A DNA stretch of 12,716 nucleotides, taken from assembly GCA_947176115.1 (NCBI GenBank), contig CAMWPK010000022.1, forward strand, positions 1-12,716, in the 5' to 3' direction. The notes below the pieces were generated by a model. That model saw only the letters and a list, made by a program, of their open reading frames with translations, was not told where the DNA came from and ran no database searches. Of the stretch, positions 5,373 to 12,716 are shown one piece after another. The first letter of the stretch is position 1; every line of letters begins with the position of its first letter. Made by a program: the position numbers and the translations under genes. Source of the stretch: an uncultured Clostridia bacterium (GTDB taxonomy: Bacteria; Bacillota; Clostridia; Christensenellales; UBA3700).

Positions 5373-6298
5373 TTACCCAAAACCATCTCGCTCTTTAGTT
5401 TCCCGCTCGCCATAAACGACGCTATATCCATTGCCTTTTTGCCCTCTAACTGTACTTGCAGAAGTTGCAATACTCCCTTCCCGCACTTGACGAAAGCGGA
5501 GTTTTTGGTGGCATAAACGCTTCCTGACGTCACGCCGATATTCAAATCGCCGTCAAATACCTGACTTTTGAGTATCTTAAACAGCTTACCGTCAAGATAA
5601 GTATATACTGAGGGCCACGGCGTAAAGCCTCGCATTTTGTTGTATATCTCTCTAGCTGTCGCAGTCCAATCAATCAAACCGTCTTCTTTGCTTATCATTG
5701 GATAATGAGTCGCTAAACTTTCGTCTTGCTTTATAAACTCCGCATTACCGCTCTCGATAATTCTCAATGCCTCGACAATGGCTTCACCGCCCAATTCGGC
5801 AAGTCTTTCAAAAAGTTCTCCTGCATTCTCGTCAGGAAGAATATCCAACGGCTTTTGTAATAATATATCTCCGCTGTCTACGGCAAGAGCAGTCTTCATT
5901 ATCGTTACGCCCGTGCGCTCTTCGCCATTGATAAGACACCATTGAATGGGACTGCTACCTCTGTATTTCGGTAAAAGCGACGCGTGAATATTGAGGACAC
6001 CGTATTTAGGTATATCCAAGATTTCTTGGCTGATAATCTGACCGAAAGCGCAAGTAATCATCACGTCCGGGTTGATAGATTTTATGTCTTCTACGCCCTC
6101 GCGCCTTATGCTATCGTATTGATACACCTTGATTCCCTTATCTACCGCATACTCTTTGACAGGACAAAATGACAATTCTCCGCGGTTACGTCTTTTGTCA
6201 GGTTGAGTGACGACACCAACTACGTCGTAGCCACAGCTTATCAATTTATCCAGCGCCTTTACGGCAAAATCAGGAGTACCGAGAAATAATATTTTCAT
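5369..6298 (-). CDS. fmt: Methionyl-tRNA formyltransferase
   Basis: A 309-residue enzyme that formylates Met-tRNA(fMet) from 10-formyl-tetrahydrofolate. The N-terminal Rossmann-like domain starts M-K-I-L-F-L-G-T-P-D-F-A. The catalytic triad of the family is visible as N103 and H105 in N-I-H-A-S-L-L-P-K-Y-R-G, plus D141 in A-V-D-S-G-D, where the common form is G-L-D-T-G-D. A C-terminal OB-like domain (from about 210, R-G-F-T-P-W-P) binds the tRNA. GAGG precedes the ATG at a suitable distance. It lies 101 bp downstream of def, the widest gap between yicC and rsgA, and overlaps rsmB by 4 bp. Together with def it forms the formylation/deformylation pair. Confidence 0.96.
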   Translation of the reverse strand: MKILFLGTPDFAVKALDKLISCGYDVVGVVTQPDKRRNRGELSFCPVKEYAVDKGIKVYQYDSIRREGVEDIKSINPDVMITCAFGQIISQEILDIPKYGVLNIHASLLPKYRGSSPIQWCLINGEERTGVTIMKTALAVDSGDILLQKPLDILPDENAGELFERLAELGGEAIVEALRIIESGNAEFIKQDESLATHYPMISKEDGLIDWTATAREIYNKMRGFTPWPSVYTYLDGKLFKILKSQVFDGDLNIGVTSGSVYATKNSAFVKCGKGVLQLLQVQLEGKKAMDIASFMASGKLKSEMVLGK

Positions 6299-6399
6299 TT
6301 ATACCTCTATATACGCTTCCAACTAATCGTCTTTACTTCATTTAGTTCAAGCTCAAATTCGCGTCAATTCTAATCGTATCCCGCAAATAGATAGATTTT
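6299..6399 (-). repeat. Intergenic gap def-fmt with imperfect direct repeat
   Basis: ACGATTAG occurs twice on the minus strand (6375-6368 and 6329-6322), each followed within a few bases by TTG and GCG, so the repeat unit is about 16 bp with small differences and a 46-bp period. A TTGACG is present, but no -10 at the right distance is convincing. No ORF is supported here. The role is unknown. Confidence 0.4.
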
Positions 6400-6843
6400 C
6401 TATTTTTGAGATGAATGGTCGTAATACAATACGCCGTCTAGGTGGTCTATCTCATGACAAAAAGCTCTTGCAATAAAGCCTTCTGCAGTTACACTCATTT
6501 CTTTGCCAAATCTATCTTGATAATACACTGTAACTTCATTTGGTCTTTTGACTTCACAACTCTTACCCGGGACGCTTAAACAAGCCTCCGGTCCTACTTG
6601 CGAACCTTTACGCTTAACTATTTCAGGATTGACAAATTCTATATAAAAGTCGTCGACTTGTACTACAGCAATTCGTCTTAAAATACCAACTTGCGGACCG
6701 GCAAGCCCCACACCGTCTGCGTGTATCATTGTTTCGCGCATATCGTCAAGCAATTTGCCTAGCTTTTCGTCAAATACCTCTACGGGACGACACTTCTTTC
6801 TAAGTGTCGGATTGGGGTCAACGATTATATCTCTTAATGCCAT
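6400..6843 (-). CDS. def: Peptide deformylase
   Basis: A 147-residue metalloenzyme that removes the formyl group from nascent chains. The three motifs are recognisable: motif 1 G-V-G-L-A-G-P-Q (44-51; usual form G-x-G-L-A-A-x-Q), motif 2 E-A-C-L-S (86-90; usual form E-G-C-L-S) with metal ligand C88, and motif 3 H-E-I-D-H (130-134) giving H130, H134 and catalytic E131. The Gly-to-Ala change in motif 2 is uncommon. The length and missing C-terminal extension fit the short Clostridia-type enzymes. AGGAG lies just upstream of the ATG, and the gene starts 8 bp after the priA stop. Confidence 0.95.
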   Translation of the reverse strand: MALRDIIVDPNPTLRKKCRPVEVFDEKLGKLLDDMRETMIHADGVGLAGPQVGILRRIAVVQVDDFYIEFVNPEIVKRKGSQVGPEACLSVPGKSCEVKRPNEVTVYYQDRFGKEMSVTAEGFIARAFCHEIDHLDGVLYYDHSSQK

Positions 6844-6851
6844 AATATCTC

Positions 6852-9047
6852 CTACGCCATATTCTGCGGATTGAGTTCTGCAAAGACGGTTACGCCTCGG
6901 CTTTGATTTTTTTCAATCACGTCATAGAATTTAGCTATAATTTTACTTTCATTTTCTCTCTTAATTCTCGCTATAATCTGATAGCGGAATTTGTTCTGTA
7001 TTCTGCCAAGCGGAGCTTTCATAGCCTGTATATACAAAAAATCGTGAGTATTTTCCTTGGCAAACTCCATAAGTTTTCTGTATATAGACTTGGCAGTATC
7101 AATGACTTTATCCTCGTCTTCAGACGTCATAAGCACTCTTATTATCGTCGTGTACGGCGGAAAATTAGTCGTCTTGCGCGCATTGTTTTCCTTTTGGAAA
7201 AAGCCTTCGTAATCGTACTTAGATGCGAATCTGTATACGTAATGATTGGGCGCGTAGGTCTGCAGAACTACCTTACCGCCTTTGTCGCTTCTACCTGCTC
7301 TGCCCGCAACCTGTGTTACCAACTGGAATGTACGCTCGTTGGAGCGATAGTCTTGGTGATAAAGGCTCATATCCGCATCAAGTATTCCCACAAGCGTTAC
7401 GTCGGGGAAATCGTGTCCCTTGGCAATCATTTGCGTACCCACTAGAATTTGCGCTTCCTTAGATGCAAACTTGCCCAATATCTCAAGATACGCGTCCTTT
7501 GTAGCGGTAGTTTCGTTATCCATACGAAGTACGTTGACGTCAGGCAACAACCGCTTTATCTCTTCTACCACCCTTTGCGTACCTATCTTGCCGTATCTGA
7601 TATTATTGCTCCCGCAGTCGGGACAGATATCAAGCATTTTATATCTCTTTCCGCAATAGTGACACTTCAACAAATTGTCCACAGAGTGATACGTAAGCGA
7701 TACGTCGCAGTCCGTACACTTAGCTATGTAACCGCATTTGCGACACATTACAAATGACGAATGTCCTCTGCGATTGAGGAATATCATCACCTGCTCGCCC
7801 TTTTTGACGGTGTCAACAATCTTGCGCTCTAAGTTAGCAGAAAACATAGAATTATTGCCCATTAAAAGCTCGTTGGACATATTGACTATCTCTATATCGG
7901 GCATACCCTTGTCGGATATTCTCTCGCTCATAACCGCCAAGTCATAGCTTCCTTGCTTGGCAAGAAGATAGCTCTCGATTGACGGCGTTGCGCTCCCCAG
8001 TACAACTTTTGCGTTGTTATATACTGCTCTGAACTGCGCAACGTCAACCGTGCGGTAACGGGGATTGGACTCGCTGACGTAACTTGCGTCGTGCTCTTCG
8101 TCAATAATAATAAGTCCCAAATCCTTGAGAGGAGCGAATATCGCAGACCTTGCGCCTACGGCTATCTTAGCTTCGCCTTTGAGCAGTCTGCGCCACTCGT
8201 CAAATCTTTCTCCGTCGCTAAGACCGCTGTGCAACATCGCTACGCTGTCGCCGAAATACCCCCTGAAATTCCTAAGCATTTGAGGTGTAAGAGAGATTTC
8301 AGGTACCAACATAATCGCAGTCTTCCCCTCGGAAATAGCCCTTTGTATCGCGTTTATATAAACAAGCGTCTTACCGCTACCTGTGACACCGTGAAGCAAT
8401 ATAACGTCGTTTTGGCTGGAAAAAATCTTGTCTACCGCCCTCTTTTGCGCCTCTCGAAGTTGCGCTTCCGCGCGCTTACCTCTAACGGCTGACATAGGAA
8501 CCCGCGCCACTTCCTCACTGCTCTTTATTATAATTTTCTTTTCCGCTAAAGCATTGATAGCGCTTGAAGAAAACTCATTTGAGAGCGCCGTCAGATATTC
8601 TCCGCCTTGCTTCAATCTTTCGACAAGAGCAAGCTGACTTTTTGCATTTTTAGAGATTTTGGATATTATATCGCCATAACTCATATCGGGATTGAGGGAG
8701 ATATACAATCTTGTCAATTCCTTAATGCGTCCGCCACGTAGTTTTGAAGGTATAAAAAGTCGCAAGCTGTCCACGTAGCGCACGTAAAACTTGTCCTTCA
8801 TATACCGCATAAGCTCAAGCATCTCCTCGCTTATGCACACAAAATCGTCAAGCACCGCTTCAACGTACTTCAAAGACTGTACGTCAGAATCGTCGGCAAT
8901 ATCTATACAAAAGCCCTCAATTCTACGCGGTCCGAAAGGTACGATTACTCTCGCTCCCTTTCGCACGTCAAGATTTGAGGGTATCAAATAATCAAATATC
9001 TTGTCCGTCTGCGAATTGCTTATGTCTACAATAACTTTGGCAATCAT
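6852..9047 (-). CDS. priA: Primosomal protein N' (replication restart helicase PriA)
   Basis: A 731-residue superfamily 2 DNA helicase that recognises stalled forks and reloads the replisome. In order: the N-terminal 3'-DNA-binding domain (starting M-I-A-K-V-I-V-D, through about 105), a winged-helix region (to about 190), Walker A G-V-T-G-S-G-K-T (220-227), the DEEH box (316-319), G-S-A-T-P-S (351-356), eight zinc-ligand cysteines in four C-x2-C pairs (435/438, 444/447, 462/465, 475/478), then G-T-Q-M-I-A-K-G-H-D-F-P and Q-V-A-G-R-A-G-R in helicase lobe 2. All elements are intact and the length is normal for Firmicutes. The ATG overlaps the coaBC stop (ATGA), an arrangement conserved in many Firmicutes. 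Confidence 0.97.
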   Translation of the reverse strand: MIAKVIVDISNSQTDKIFDYLIPSNLDVRKGARVIVPFGPRRIEGFCIDIADDSDVQSLKYVEAVLDDFVCISEEMLELMRYMKDKFYVRYVDSLRLFIPSKLRGGRIKELTRLYISLNPDMSYGDIISKISKNAKSQLALVERLKQGGEYLTALSNEFSSSAINALAEKKIIIKSSEEVARVPMSAVRGKRAEAQLREAQKRAVDKIFSSQNDVILLHGVTGSGKTLVYINAIQRAISEGKTAIMLVPEISLTPQMLRNFRGYFGDSVAMLHSGLSDGERFDEWRRLLKGEAKIAVGARSAIFAPLKDLGLIIIDEEHDASYVSESNPRYRTVDVAQFRAVYNNAKVVLGSATPSIESYLLAKQGSYDLAVMSERISDKGMPDIEIVNMSNELLMGNNSMFSANLERKIVDTVKKGEQVMIFLNRRGHSSFVMCRKCGYIAKCTDCDVSLTYHSVDNLLKCHYCGKRYKMLDICPDCGSNNIRYGKIGTQRVVEEIKRLLPDVNVLRMDNETTATKDAYLEILGKFASKEAQILVGTQMIAKGHDFPDVTLVGILDADMSLYHQDYRSNERTFQLVTQVAGRAGRSDKGGKVVLQTYAPNHYVYRFASKYDYEGFFQKENNARKTTNFPPYTTIIRVLMTSEDEDKVIDTAKSIYRKLMEFAKENTHDFLYIQAMKAPLGRIQNKFRYQIIARIKRENESKIIAKFYDVIEKNQSRGVTVFAELNPQNMA

Positions 9048-10225
9048 TTGAGCGCCTCGTCAAGTATCGCGTCGGCAACCTCGCTCTTACTCATTTTGGG
9101 ATATGAAAGCTGGCTACCGTCCTTTTTGAGTATGGTCACGATATTGGTGTCTACGTCAAATCCTGCGCCCTCTAAGGTCACGTCGTTGGCTACGACCATA
9201 TCGGCGTTTTTGCTGTCAAGTTTACTCTTAGCGCTTTCAATCAAGTCTTGCGTTTCGGCGCAAAATACTATGAGTTTTCTATCTCCCTTAACAGCTCCGA
9301 CTGCTTTTGCAATATCAAGATTTTTAGTTAATTTTAGAGTTATCTCATCGCCTTTGAGCTTTTGAGAAATCGTCTTAACAGGTCTATAGTCGCTTGGAGC
9401 CGCAGACTTAATTATAACATCGCACTCTTTATAATTATCCATCACGGCGTCGTACATCTGCATAGTACTTTCGACTGAAATAACGCGAGTGATATAACTT
9501 GGTATTTCCACTTGCGTAAGTCCTTTGACAAGTACTACTTCCGCGCCCCTTTTAATAGCCGACTTAGCAAGCTCAACTCCCATTTTACCTGACGAGCGAT
9601 TGGTGATAAATCTCACTCCGTCGATATTCTCTCTCGTCGCTCCTGCAGTAATGAGAAGTTTTTTACCCTCGTAATCTCTCTTGGGAAGAAGTACCTCAAC
9701 CGCCTTGGCGACTATATCTACAGGTTCTGCCATCTTGCCTCTTCCGCTATCACCGCAAGCAAGTCTGCCCTCAACCGGGTCAATTATAATCGCGCCCTTA
9801 GACTTTAACTTCGCAAGGTTGTCCTTAACGGTAAGATTGTCATACATATTTGTATTCATTGCCGGAGCAATGATAACAGGACACTTAAGAGCGAGATAAG
9901 TTGTGCTCAACATATCGTCGGCAATTCCCTCTGCAAGTTTTGCAATAATATTTGCAGTAGCGGGAGCAATTACGCATATATCCGCCTTTTTAGCAAGCGC
10001 TATATGCTCGACTTCCCACTGCCTCTCGCGAGAAAACATATCGCTGACGACAGGACGCGCTGACAAGGTTTCGAAAGTCAAAGGAGATACAAACTCGGTA
10101 GCGTGAGCCGTCATAATAACGTCCACGCCTGCGCCGAGCTTTTTTAATCTCGATACTATTTCGCACGACTTGTAGCAAGCGATTCCACCGCTTACGCCCA
10201 ACAATACGTTGAAGTTCTTGAGCAT
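9044..10225 (-). CDS. coaBC: Bifunctional phosphopantothenoylcysteine decarboxylase / phosphopantothenate-cysteine ligase
   Basis: A 393-residue fusion for two steps of coenzyme A synthesis. The N-terminal flavin-dependent CoaC domain (about 1-180) opens with L-L-G-V-S-G-G-I-A-C-Y-K and keeps catalytic H74 (in E-V-E-H-I-A-L-A), the FMN-binding A-P-A-T-A-N segment, P-A-M-N-T-N-M (121-127) and the substrate-clamp cysteine C157 in A-C-G-D-S-G-x-G. The C-terminal CoaB domain (from about 187) has I-T-A-G-A-T-R-E-N-I-D, N-R-S-S-G-K-M-G, the linker lysine region Q-K-L-K and V-A-N-D-V. AGGTGA precedes the ATG. The gene follows rpoZ by 17 bp and overlaps priA by 4 bp, all in one transcription unit. 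Confidence 0.97.
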   Translation of the reverse strand: MLKNFNVLLGVSGGIACYKSCEIVSRLKKLGAGVDVIMTAHATEFVSPLTFETLSARPVVSDMFSRERQWEVEHIALAKKADICVIAPATANIIAKLAEGIADDMLSTTYLALKCPVIIAPAMNTNMYDNLTVKDNLAKLKSKGAIIIDPVEGRLACGDSGRGKMAEPVDIVAKAVEVLLPKRDYEGKKLLITAGATRENIDGVRFITNRSSGKMGVELAKSAIKRGAEVVLVKGLTQVEIPSYITRVISVESTMQMYDAVMDNYKECDVIIKSAAPSDYRPVKTISQKLKGDEITLKLTKNLDIAKAVGAVKGDRKLIVFCAETQDLIESAKSKLDSKNADMVVANDVTLEGAGFDVDTNIVTILKKDGSQLSYPKMSKSEVADAILDEALK

Positions 10226-10242
10226 TTACTCACCTATCAAAA

Positions 10243-10443
10243 TTATTGATTATCTCTCTTTATCTCAACTTCGCCGTCGTATACTTCTTCTGCGGCGAGA
10301 GAAATAGCCTTCTTACCGGACTTTTCAAGCATATCGGAATATTGAGTTTCTAGCTGTCTAGCTCTCTTTGCTACACCGCAAACGAGCGCATAACGGCACT
10401 CTGCTTTTTTTATCAACTTGTCAATTGGTGGATCGATCATCAT
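10243..10443 (-). CDS. rpoZ: DNA-directed RNA polymerase omega subunit
   Basis: A 66-residue protein with the omega signatures P-P-I-D-K-L-I-K-K near the N-terminus, R-Y-A-L-V-x-G-V-A-K-R-A-R-Q-L in the middle and K-A-I-S-L-A-A-E-E-V-Y-D-G near the C-terminus. Omega stabilises the beta' subunit. Two ATG codons lie side by side at 10443 and 10440; the first is 9 nt after GGAGG and the second 12 nt, so the first is chosen. The GGAGG itself is made from the last two glycine codons of gmk, whose stop is 2 bp upstream, so the two genes are coupled. The gmk-rpoZ-coaBC-priA order is standard for Firmicutes. Confidence 0.96.
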   Translation of the reverse strand: MMIDPPIDKLIKKAECRYALVCGVAKRARQLETQYSDMLEKSGKKAISLAAEEVYDGEVEIKRDNQ

Positions 10444-10445
10444 AA

Positions 10446-11060
10446 TTATTTGCCTCCGTTAATTAGATTGTCTATAAATTTTTTGTTATTTTTCACTTTG
10501 CACTTTTCTGCTTCGATTATGGCTATTATGTCCATAGCGCCCTTTTGAGAATCCTCATTGACGACTATATAATCGTAAAATACAGCTTGTCTGATTTCCT
10601 TGAGCGCGCTTTGAGTGCGTGTCTGGATTTGCTCTTCGCTCTCTGTAGACCGTCCCCTTAATCTCTCTTCAATAGTAGACCTTTTGGCAGGCGAAATGAA
10701 TATCATAACGGCGTCCGGATAGATATTCTTTACGTCCAAAGCACCTTCGGTATCTATCTCCAATACCACGTCGTAGCCGTCGTCAATTTGTTTCTGCACG
10801 TTGACAAGCGGAGTACCGTAGTAATTATCATACACCCTCTTGTACTCCAAAAATTCGCCTCTTGCAACCATTTCTTCAAATTCTTTAACGCTCTTGAAAA
10901 AATAATTGACGCCGTCAACCTCGCCTGCTCTCGGAGCTCTGGTAGTGACTGACACAGAATACTTTAGATTTGAATATTTTGCCGTAGTATGCGCCAGAAC
11001 AGTGCCTTTTCCTGCTCCGCTGGGACCTGATACTACTATCAACAAACCTTTCTTTTGCAT
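10446..11060 (-). CDS. gmk: Guanylate kinase
   Basis: A 204-residue kinase that converts GMP to GDP with ATP. The P-loop is G-P-S-G-A-G-K-G-T (12-20). The GMP-binding region has S-V-S-V-T-T-R-A-P-R-x-G-E-x-D-G-x-x-Y (35-53), E-F-L-E (69-72) and Y-G-T-P (81-84). L-E-I-D-T-E-G-A (100-107) departs mildly from the common L-E-I-D-V-Q-G-A. The lid has R-x-R-G-R-S-T-E-S. The start follows AGAGGAAG by a few bases and lies 15 bp after the yicC stop. In B. subtilis a small remA gene separates yicC from gmk; there is no room for it here. Confidence 0.96.
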   Translation of the reverse strand: MQKKGLLIVVSGPSGAGKGTVLAHTTAKYSNLKYSVSVTTRAPRAGEVDGVNYFFKSVKEFEEMVARGEFLEYKRVYDNYYGTPLVNVQKQIDDGYDVVLEIDTEGALDVKNIYPDAVMIFISPAKRSTIEERLRGRSTESEEQIQTRTQSALKEIRQAVFYDYIVVNEDSQKGAMDIIAIIEAEKCKVKNNKKFIDNLINGGK

Positions 11061-11075
11061 TTCTTCCTCTTCTTA

Positions 11076-11972
11076 TTATACGAGATTTTGTATTTGTTCC
11101 CTTATCTTTTCTATTTCGCTCTTCATATATACTACACACTCGGTGATTTGAGCATTGTTGCATTTGCTTCCGATAGTATTGGTTTCTCTATTCATTTCCT
11201 GCACTATAAAGTCGAGTTTTTTACCTACCGCTCCGCCGTCGTCAAGAACTGATTTGAAGTGATTTATGTGAGTATAAAGTCTGGTAACTTCCTCGTCCGT
11301 GCAGAACTTATCGCTATAGAAAGCGACCTCATTTATGAGTTTGACTTCGTCAATAGGCACGTCTTTCAAATATTCCTTTACTCTCTCCTCAAGTTTTGTC
11401 CTATATTCTTGCAAGGTCTTAGGCGCAAACTCTTGAATTTTGGGGATAGTCTTTAGAATATTTTCTATCTTGACGCGAATATCTTTTACAAGCATTGCTC
11501 CTTCGCGCAACTTCATTGCATTGATATTCTCTATCGCCACTTTACAAGCGGACGTCAACAGATTTACAAGCAATTCTTCGTCCTCTTCTTTGGCTACTTG
11601 CATAACCACGTCGGGCATACGCAATAGTTCAGCCGTGAAGAAGTTGTTCTGCGCAATGCCTTTCTCTTGAAGTTGCTTGGAAGCAAGTACGTATTGCTCT
11701 GCCAAATCATAATCTATCGACAAAGTCTTTTTGCTCTCGCGAGTATCCTCGTAGTTGACGTACACGTCGATATGTCCTCTTGATATTGATCCTTGAATAG
11801 TCTTACGCAAAATATCCTCGGCAAAGGTAAATACCTTGGGCAATTTAATATTGAGATCCAAAAATCTGTGATTGACGGACTTTAGCTCAACGGTAACCTT
11901 AAGACCGTTAAGTTCGGCAATTCCCTTTCCGTACCCCGTCATACTGTATATAGCTTTGTCAATCGCAGTCAT
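11076..11972 (-). CDS. YicC family endoribonuclease
   Basis: A 298-residue protein of the YicC/YloC family. The N-terminal domain has the hallmark S-M-T-G-Y-G (10-15) and E-L-K-S-V-N-H-R-F-L-D (30-40). The C-terminal DUF1732 region has E-V-x-R-L-x-x-H-I, G-K-K-L-D-F-I-V-Q-E-M-N-R-E (250-263) and N-T-I-G-S-K. YicC of E. coli and its Bacillus homologue YloC have been described as endoribonucleases acting on RNA, in E. coli on the small RNA RyhB. The start at ATG 11972 (GGGAG 9 nt upstream) gives nine residues before S-M-T-G-Y-G, a little longer than the usual M-I-x-S-M-T-G-Y-G. It is the first gene of the operon and has a promoter about 80 bp upstream. Confidence 0.94.
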   Translation of the reverse strand: MTAIDKAIYSMTGYGKGIAELNGLKVTVELKSVNHRFLDLNIKLPKVFTFAEDILRKTIQGSISRGHIDVYVNYEDTRESKKTLSIDYDLAEQYVLASKQLQEKGIAQNNFFTAELLRMPDVVMQVAKEEDEELLVNLLTSACKVAIENINAMKLREGAMLVKDIRVKIENILKTIPKIQEFAPKTLQEYRTKLEERVKEYLKDVPIDEVKLINEVAFYSDKFCTDEEVTRLYTHINHFKSVLDDGGAVGKKLDFIVQEMNRETNTIGSKCNNAQITECVVYMKSEIEKIREQIQNLV

Positions 11973-12058
11973 AGTATACTACTCCCATTGTTTTTACTCT
12001 ATGCCAATTAGTGTTATGATTTCTCAATATAAATATGATAGGCATAATGTACGTAGAA

Positions 12059-12087
12059 ATAATATCATAAAATAAAAAAAAATACAA
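12059..12087 (-). promoter_or_regulatory. Promoter of the yicC-gmk-rpoZ-coaBC-priA operon
   Basis: On the minus strand TTGTAT (12087-12082) and TATTAT (12064-12059) are 17 bp apart, with TGA directly before the -10, making it an extended -10. The spacer is rich in T. Predicted transcription start is near 12052, leaving a leader of about 80 nt before yicC. The preceding gene is closed by a terminator, so a promoter is expected here. Confidence 0.6.
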
Positions 12088-12119
12088 GTATTATTATGAT
12101 GTATAAACAAAGAAATGCA

Positions 12120-12146
12120 AAAGCGAGAGTAAAGTTCTCTCGCTTT
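12120..12146 (-). terminator. Rho-independent terminator of the upstream unknown gene
   Basis: A 10-bp perfect stem (12120-12129 with 12137-12146, core GCGAGAG/CTCTCGC) has a 7-nt loop. On the minus strand it is followed by a short T run and further T-rich sequence. It lies 35 bp after the stop of the 12181 gene and separates it from the yicC operon. Confidence 0.75.
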
Positions 12147-12180
12147 CGTCCGTTATTACTTAATATGCGACTGAGCCTTT

Positions 12181-12716
12181 TCACTTCATACTGCGTTGTT
12201 CTCTAAGCAAGTCTTGGTATCTTTCTATTTGATCTTCTCTAAGATCTACCATCTTCTTTGCCGTTTCGTACGCTTGTACGTCGTCTACTACAACTTCTGT
12301 TTCTTTGACTTTCACCTTTGTTCCGTCGCTCGTCGCTCCTCTCTTGAGGTCTTTCAAATACTCGTCTTCCATCTTGAAAAGCGCTACCGTATTGTCTTTC
12401 TTTATCGTCAACTTCATCAATGGATTGGAGCTCGTCTGTCCGTATACTACGAAGTAAGTAGACTTCTTCTCTTTACATTTGTATTTAGACAACGCGTATT
12501 CCCTTAGTCCGTCAAAGTACTTTTTCTGCTCTTTGCTAAGCAATGCGTACGCTTCGTCTAGAGTAAGTCTTGGGGCCACTTCTTTCTTAGGCTTTGGCGG
12601 TGCTACTACCTTGACTTCCTTGACTACCTCTTTCTCGACTATCTTCTCGACCTCGACAGGAACTTCTACTCTTACTTCTTTCTCTACTATTTTTTCAACA
12701 GGTACTTCCTTGACGA
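12181..12716 (-). CDS. Unknown protein with Val/Glu/Lys-repeat linker, C-terminal part
   Basis: At least 177 residues are open to the right edge with no start visible; the GTG at 12579 is internal, because the frame continues upstream. The first ~40 visible residues are a low-complexity linker with two near-copies of a V-P-V-E...K-I-V-E-K-E-V unit, then A-P-P-K-P-K-K. After this comes a folded-looking domain of about 130 residues beginning L-T-L-D-E-A-Y-A-L-L-S-K-E-Q. It has alternating strands (S-T-Y-F-V-V-Y-G, M-K-L-T-I-K-K) and a charged C-terminal helix, with no catalytic motif that I recognise. The linker style is common in large proteins of uncultured Clostridia and Mollicutes-related genomes. 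The upstream part may carry membrane or other domains. The gene ends in its own terminator and is not part of the yicC operon. Confidence 0.8.
   Translation of the reverse strand, partial: VKEVPVEKIVEKEVRVEVPVEVEKIVEKEVVKEVKVVAPPKPKKEVAPRLTLDEAYALLSKEQKKYFDGLREYALSKYKCKEKKSTYFVVYGQTSSNPLMKLTIKKDNTVALFKMEDEYLKDLKRGATSDGTKVKVKETEVVVDDVQAYETAKKMVDLREDQIERYQDLLREQRSMK

Noticed and set aside
6299..6399. A promoter for fmt starting at TTGACG
   Set aside because: At 16-18 bp spacing the -10 candidates match the consensus at only about three positions, so no promoter is called.
6383..6407. AAATAGA...TCTATTT hairpin after def as a terminator
   Set aside because: A short AT-only stem with no T tract after it on the minus strand; the operon more likely continues into fmt.
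6903..7445. A 180-codon open frame on the plus strand opposite priA
   Set aside because: It is entirely antisense to a well-supported helicase gene, has no recognisable motif or ribosome-binding site, and several similar shadows lie opposite the other long genes.
12000..12046. TATGCC...GGCATA hairpin in the yicC leader as a riboswitch or attenuator
   Set aside because: Only a 6-bp stem around a 35-nt loop with no consistent inner pairing and no T run; chance is likely in AT-rich sequence.
1..12716. CRISPR arrays, tRNAs, transposases, defence or toxin-antitoxin genes
   Set aside because: No spaced repeat arrays, cloverleaf-like segments, transposase motifs or inverted-repeat ends were seen; the window is almost filled by conserved housekeeping genes.

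Overview
The window is a chromosomal housekeeping locus of a low-GC, spore-former-like Firmicute (Bacillota), most likely an uncultured Clostridia-type lineage. The evidence is gene order. Reading the minus strand from the right, yicC, gmk, rpoZ, coaBC, priA, def, fmt, rsmB, rlmN, rsgA and rpe are followed by a tiny spoVM-like gene, then rpmB on the opposite strand, then an Asp23/YloU-family gene and the first codons of what should be the YloV/FakA (DAK2) gene. This is the Bacillus subtilis yloC-to-yloV order with some losses and one substitution. Codon use is standard (TGA is a stop). No tRNA, rRNA, CRISPR array, insertion sequence or prophage gene is visible.

Layout, right to left on the minus strand. 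(1) 12716-12181 is the C-terminal part of a protein of unknown function, with a Val/Glu/Lys-repeat linker and a terminator at about 12120-12146. (2) A 208-bp gap holds a good promoter at 12087-12059. (3) A tightly packed operon of about 10 kb runs from yicC to rsgA and rpe. It covers RNA turnover (YicC), GMP kinase, RNA polymerase omega, CoA synthesis, replication restart, N-terminal formylation and deformylation, 16S and 23S rRNA methylation, a Nudix hydrolase, 30S maturation and the pentose-phosphate epimerase. Most junctions are short gaps or overlaps of 1 to 20 bp. The exceptions are a 101-bp gap between def and fmt and an 84-bp gap between rsgA and rpe. (4) A 23-codon spoVM homologue follows rpe. 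It converges with plus-strand rpmB, and the two share a bidirectional terminator at 801-824. (5) rpmB and asp23/yloU are divergent, with their own promoters in 421-588. asp23 leads into fakA, which is cut by the window edge.

The most interesting items are as follows. The spoVM-like micro-gene at 839-910 is too short for ordinary gene callers. A hairpin could sequester its ribosome-binding site. A 39-bp repeat with a 19-bp palindromic core occurs at both ends of rsgA, and one copy makes a convincing promoter/operator for rpe. rsgA may initiate at an ATT codon. The prpC-prkC phosphatase/kinase pair expected between rlmN and rsgA is replaced by a Nudix hydrolase gene, and thiN and remA are also missing from their usual places.
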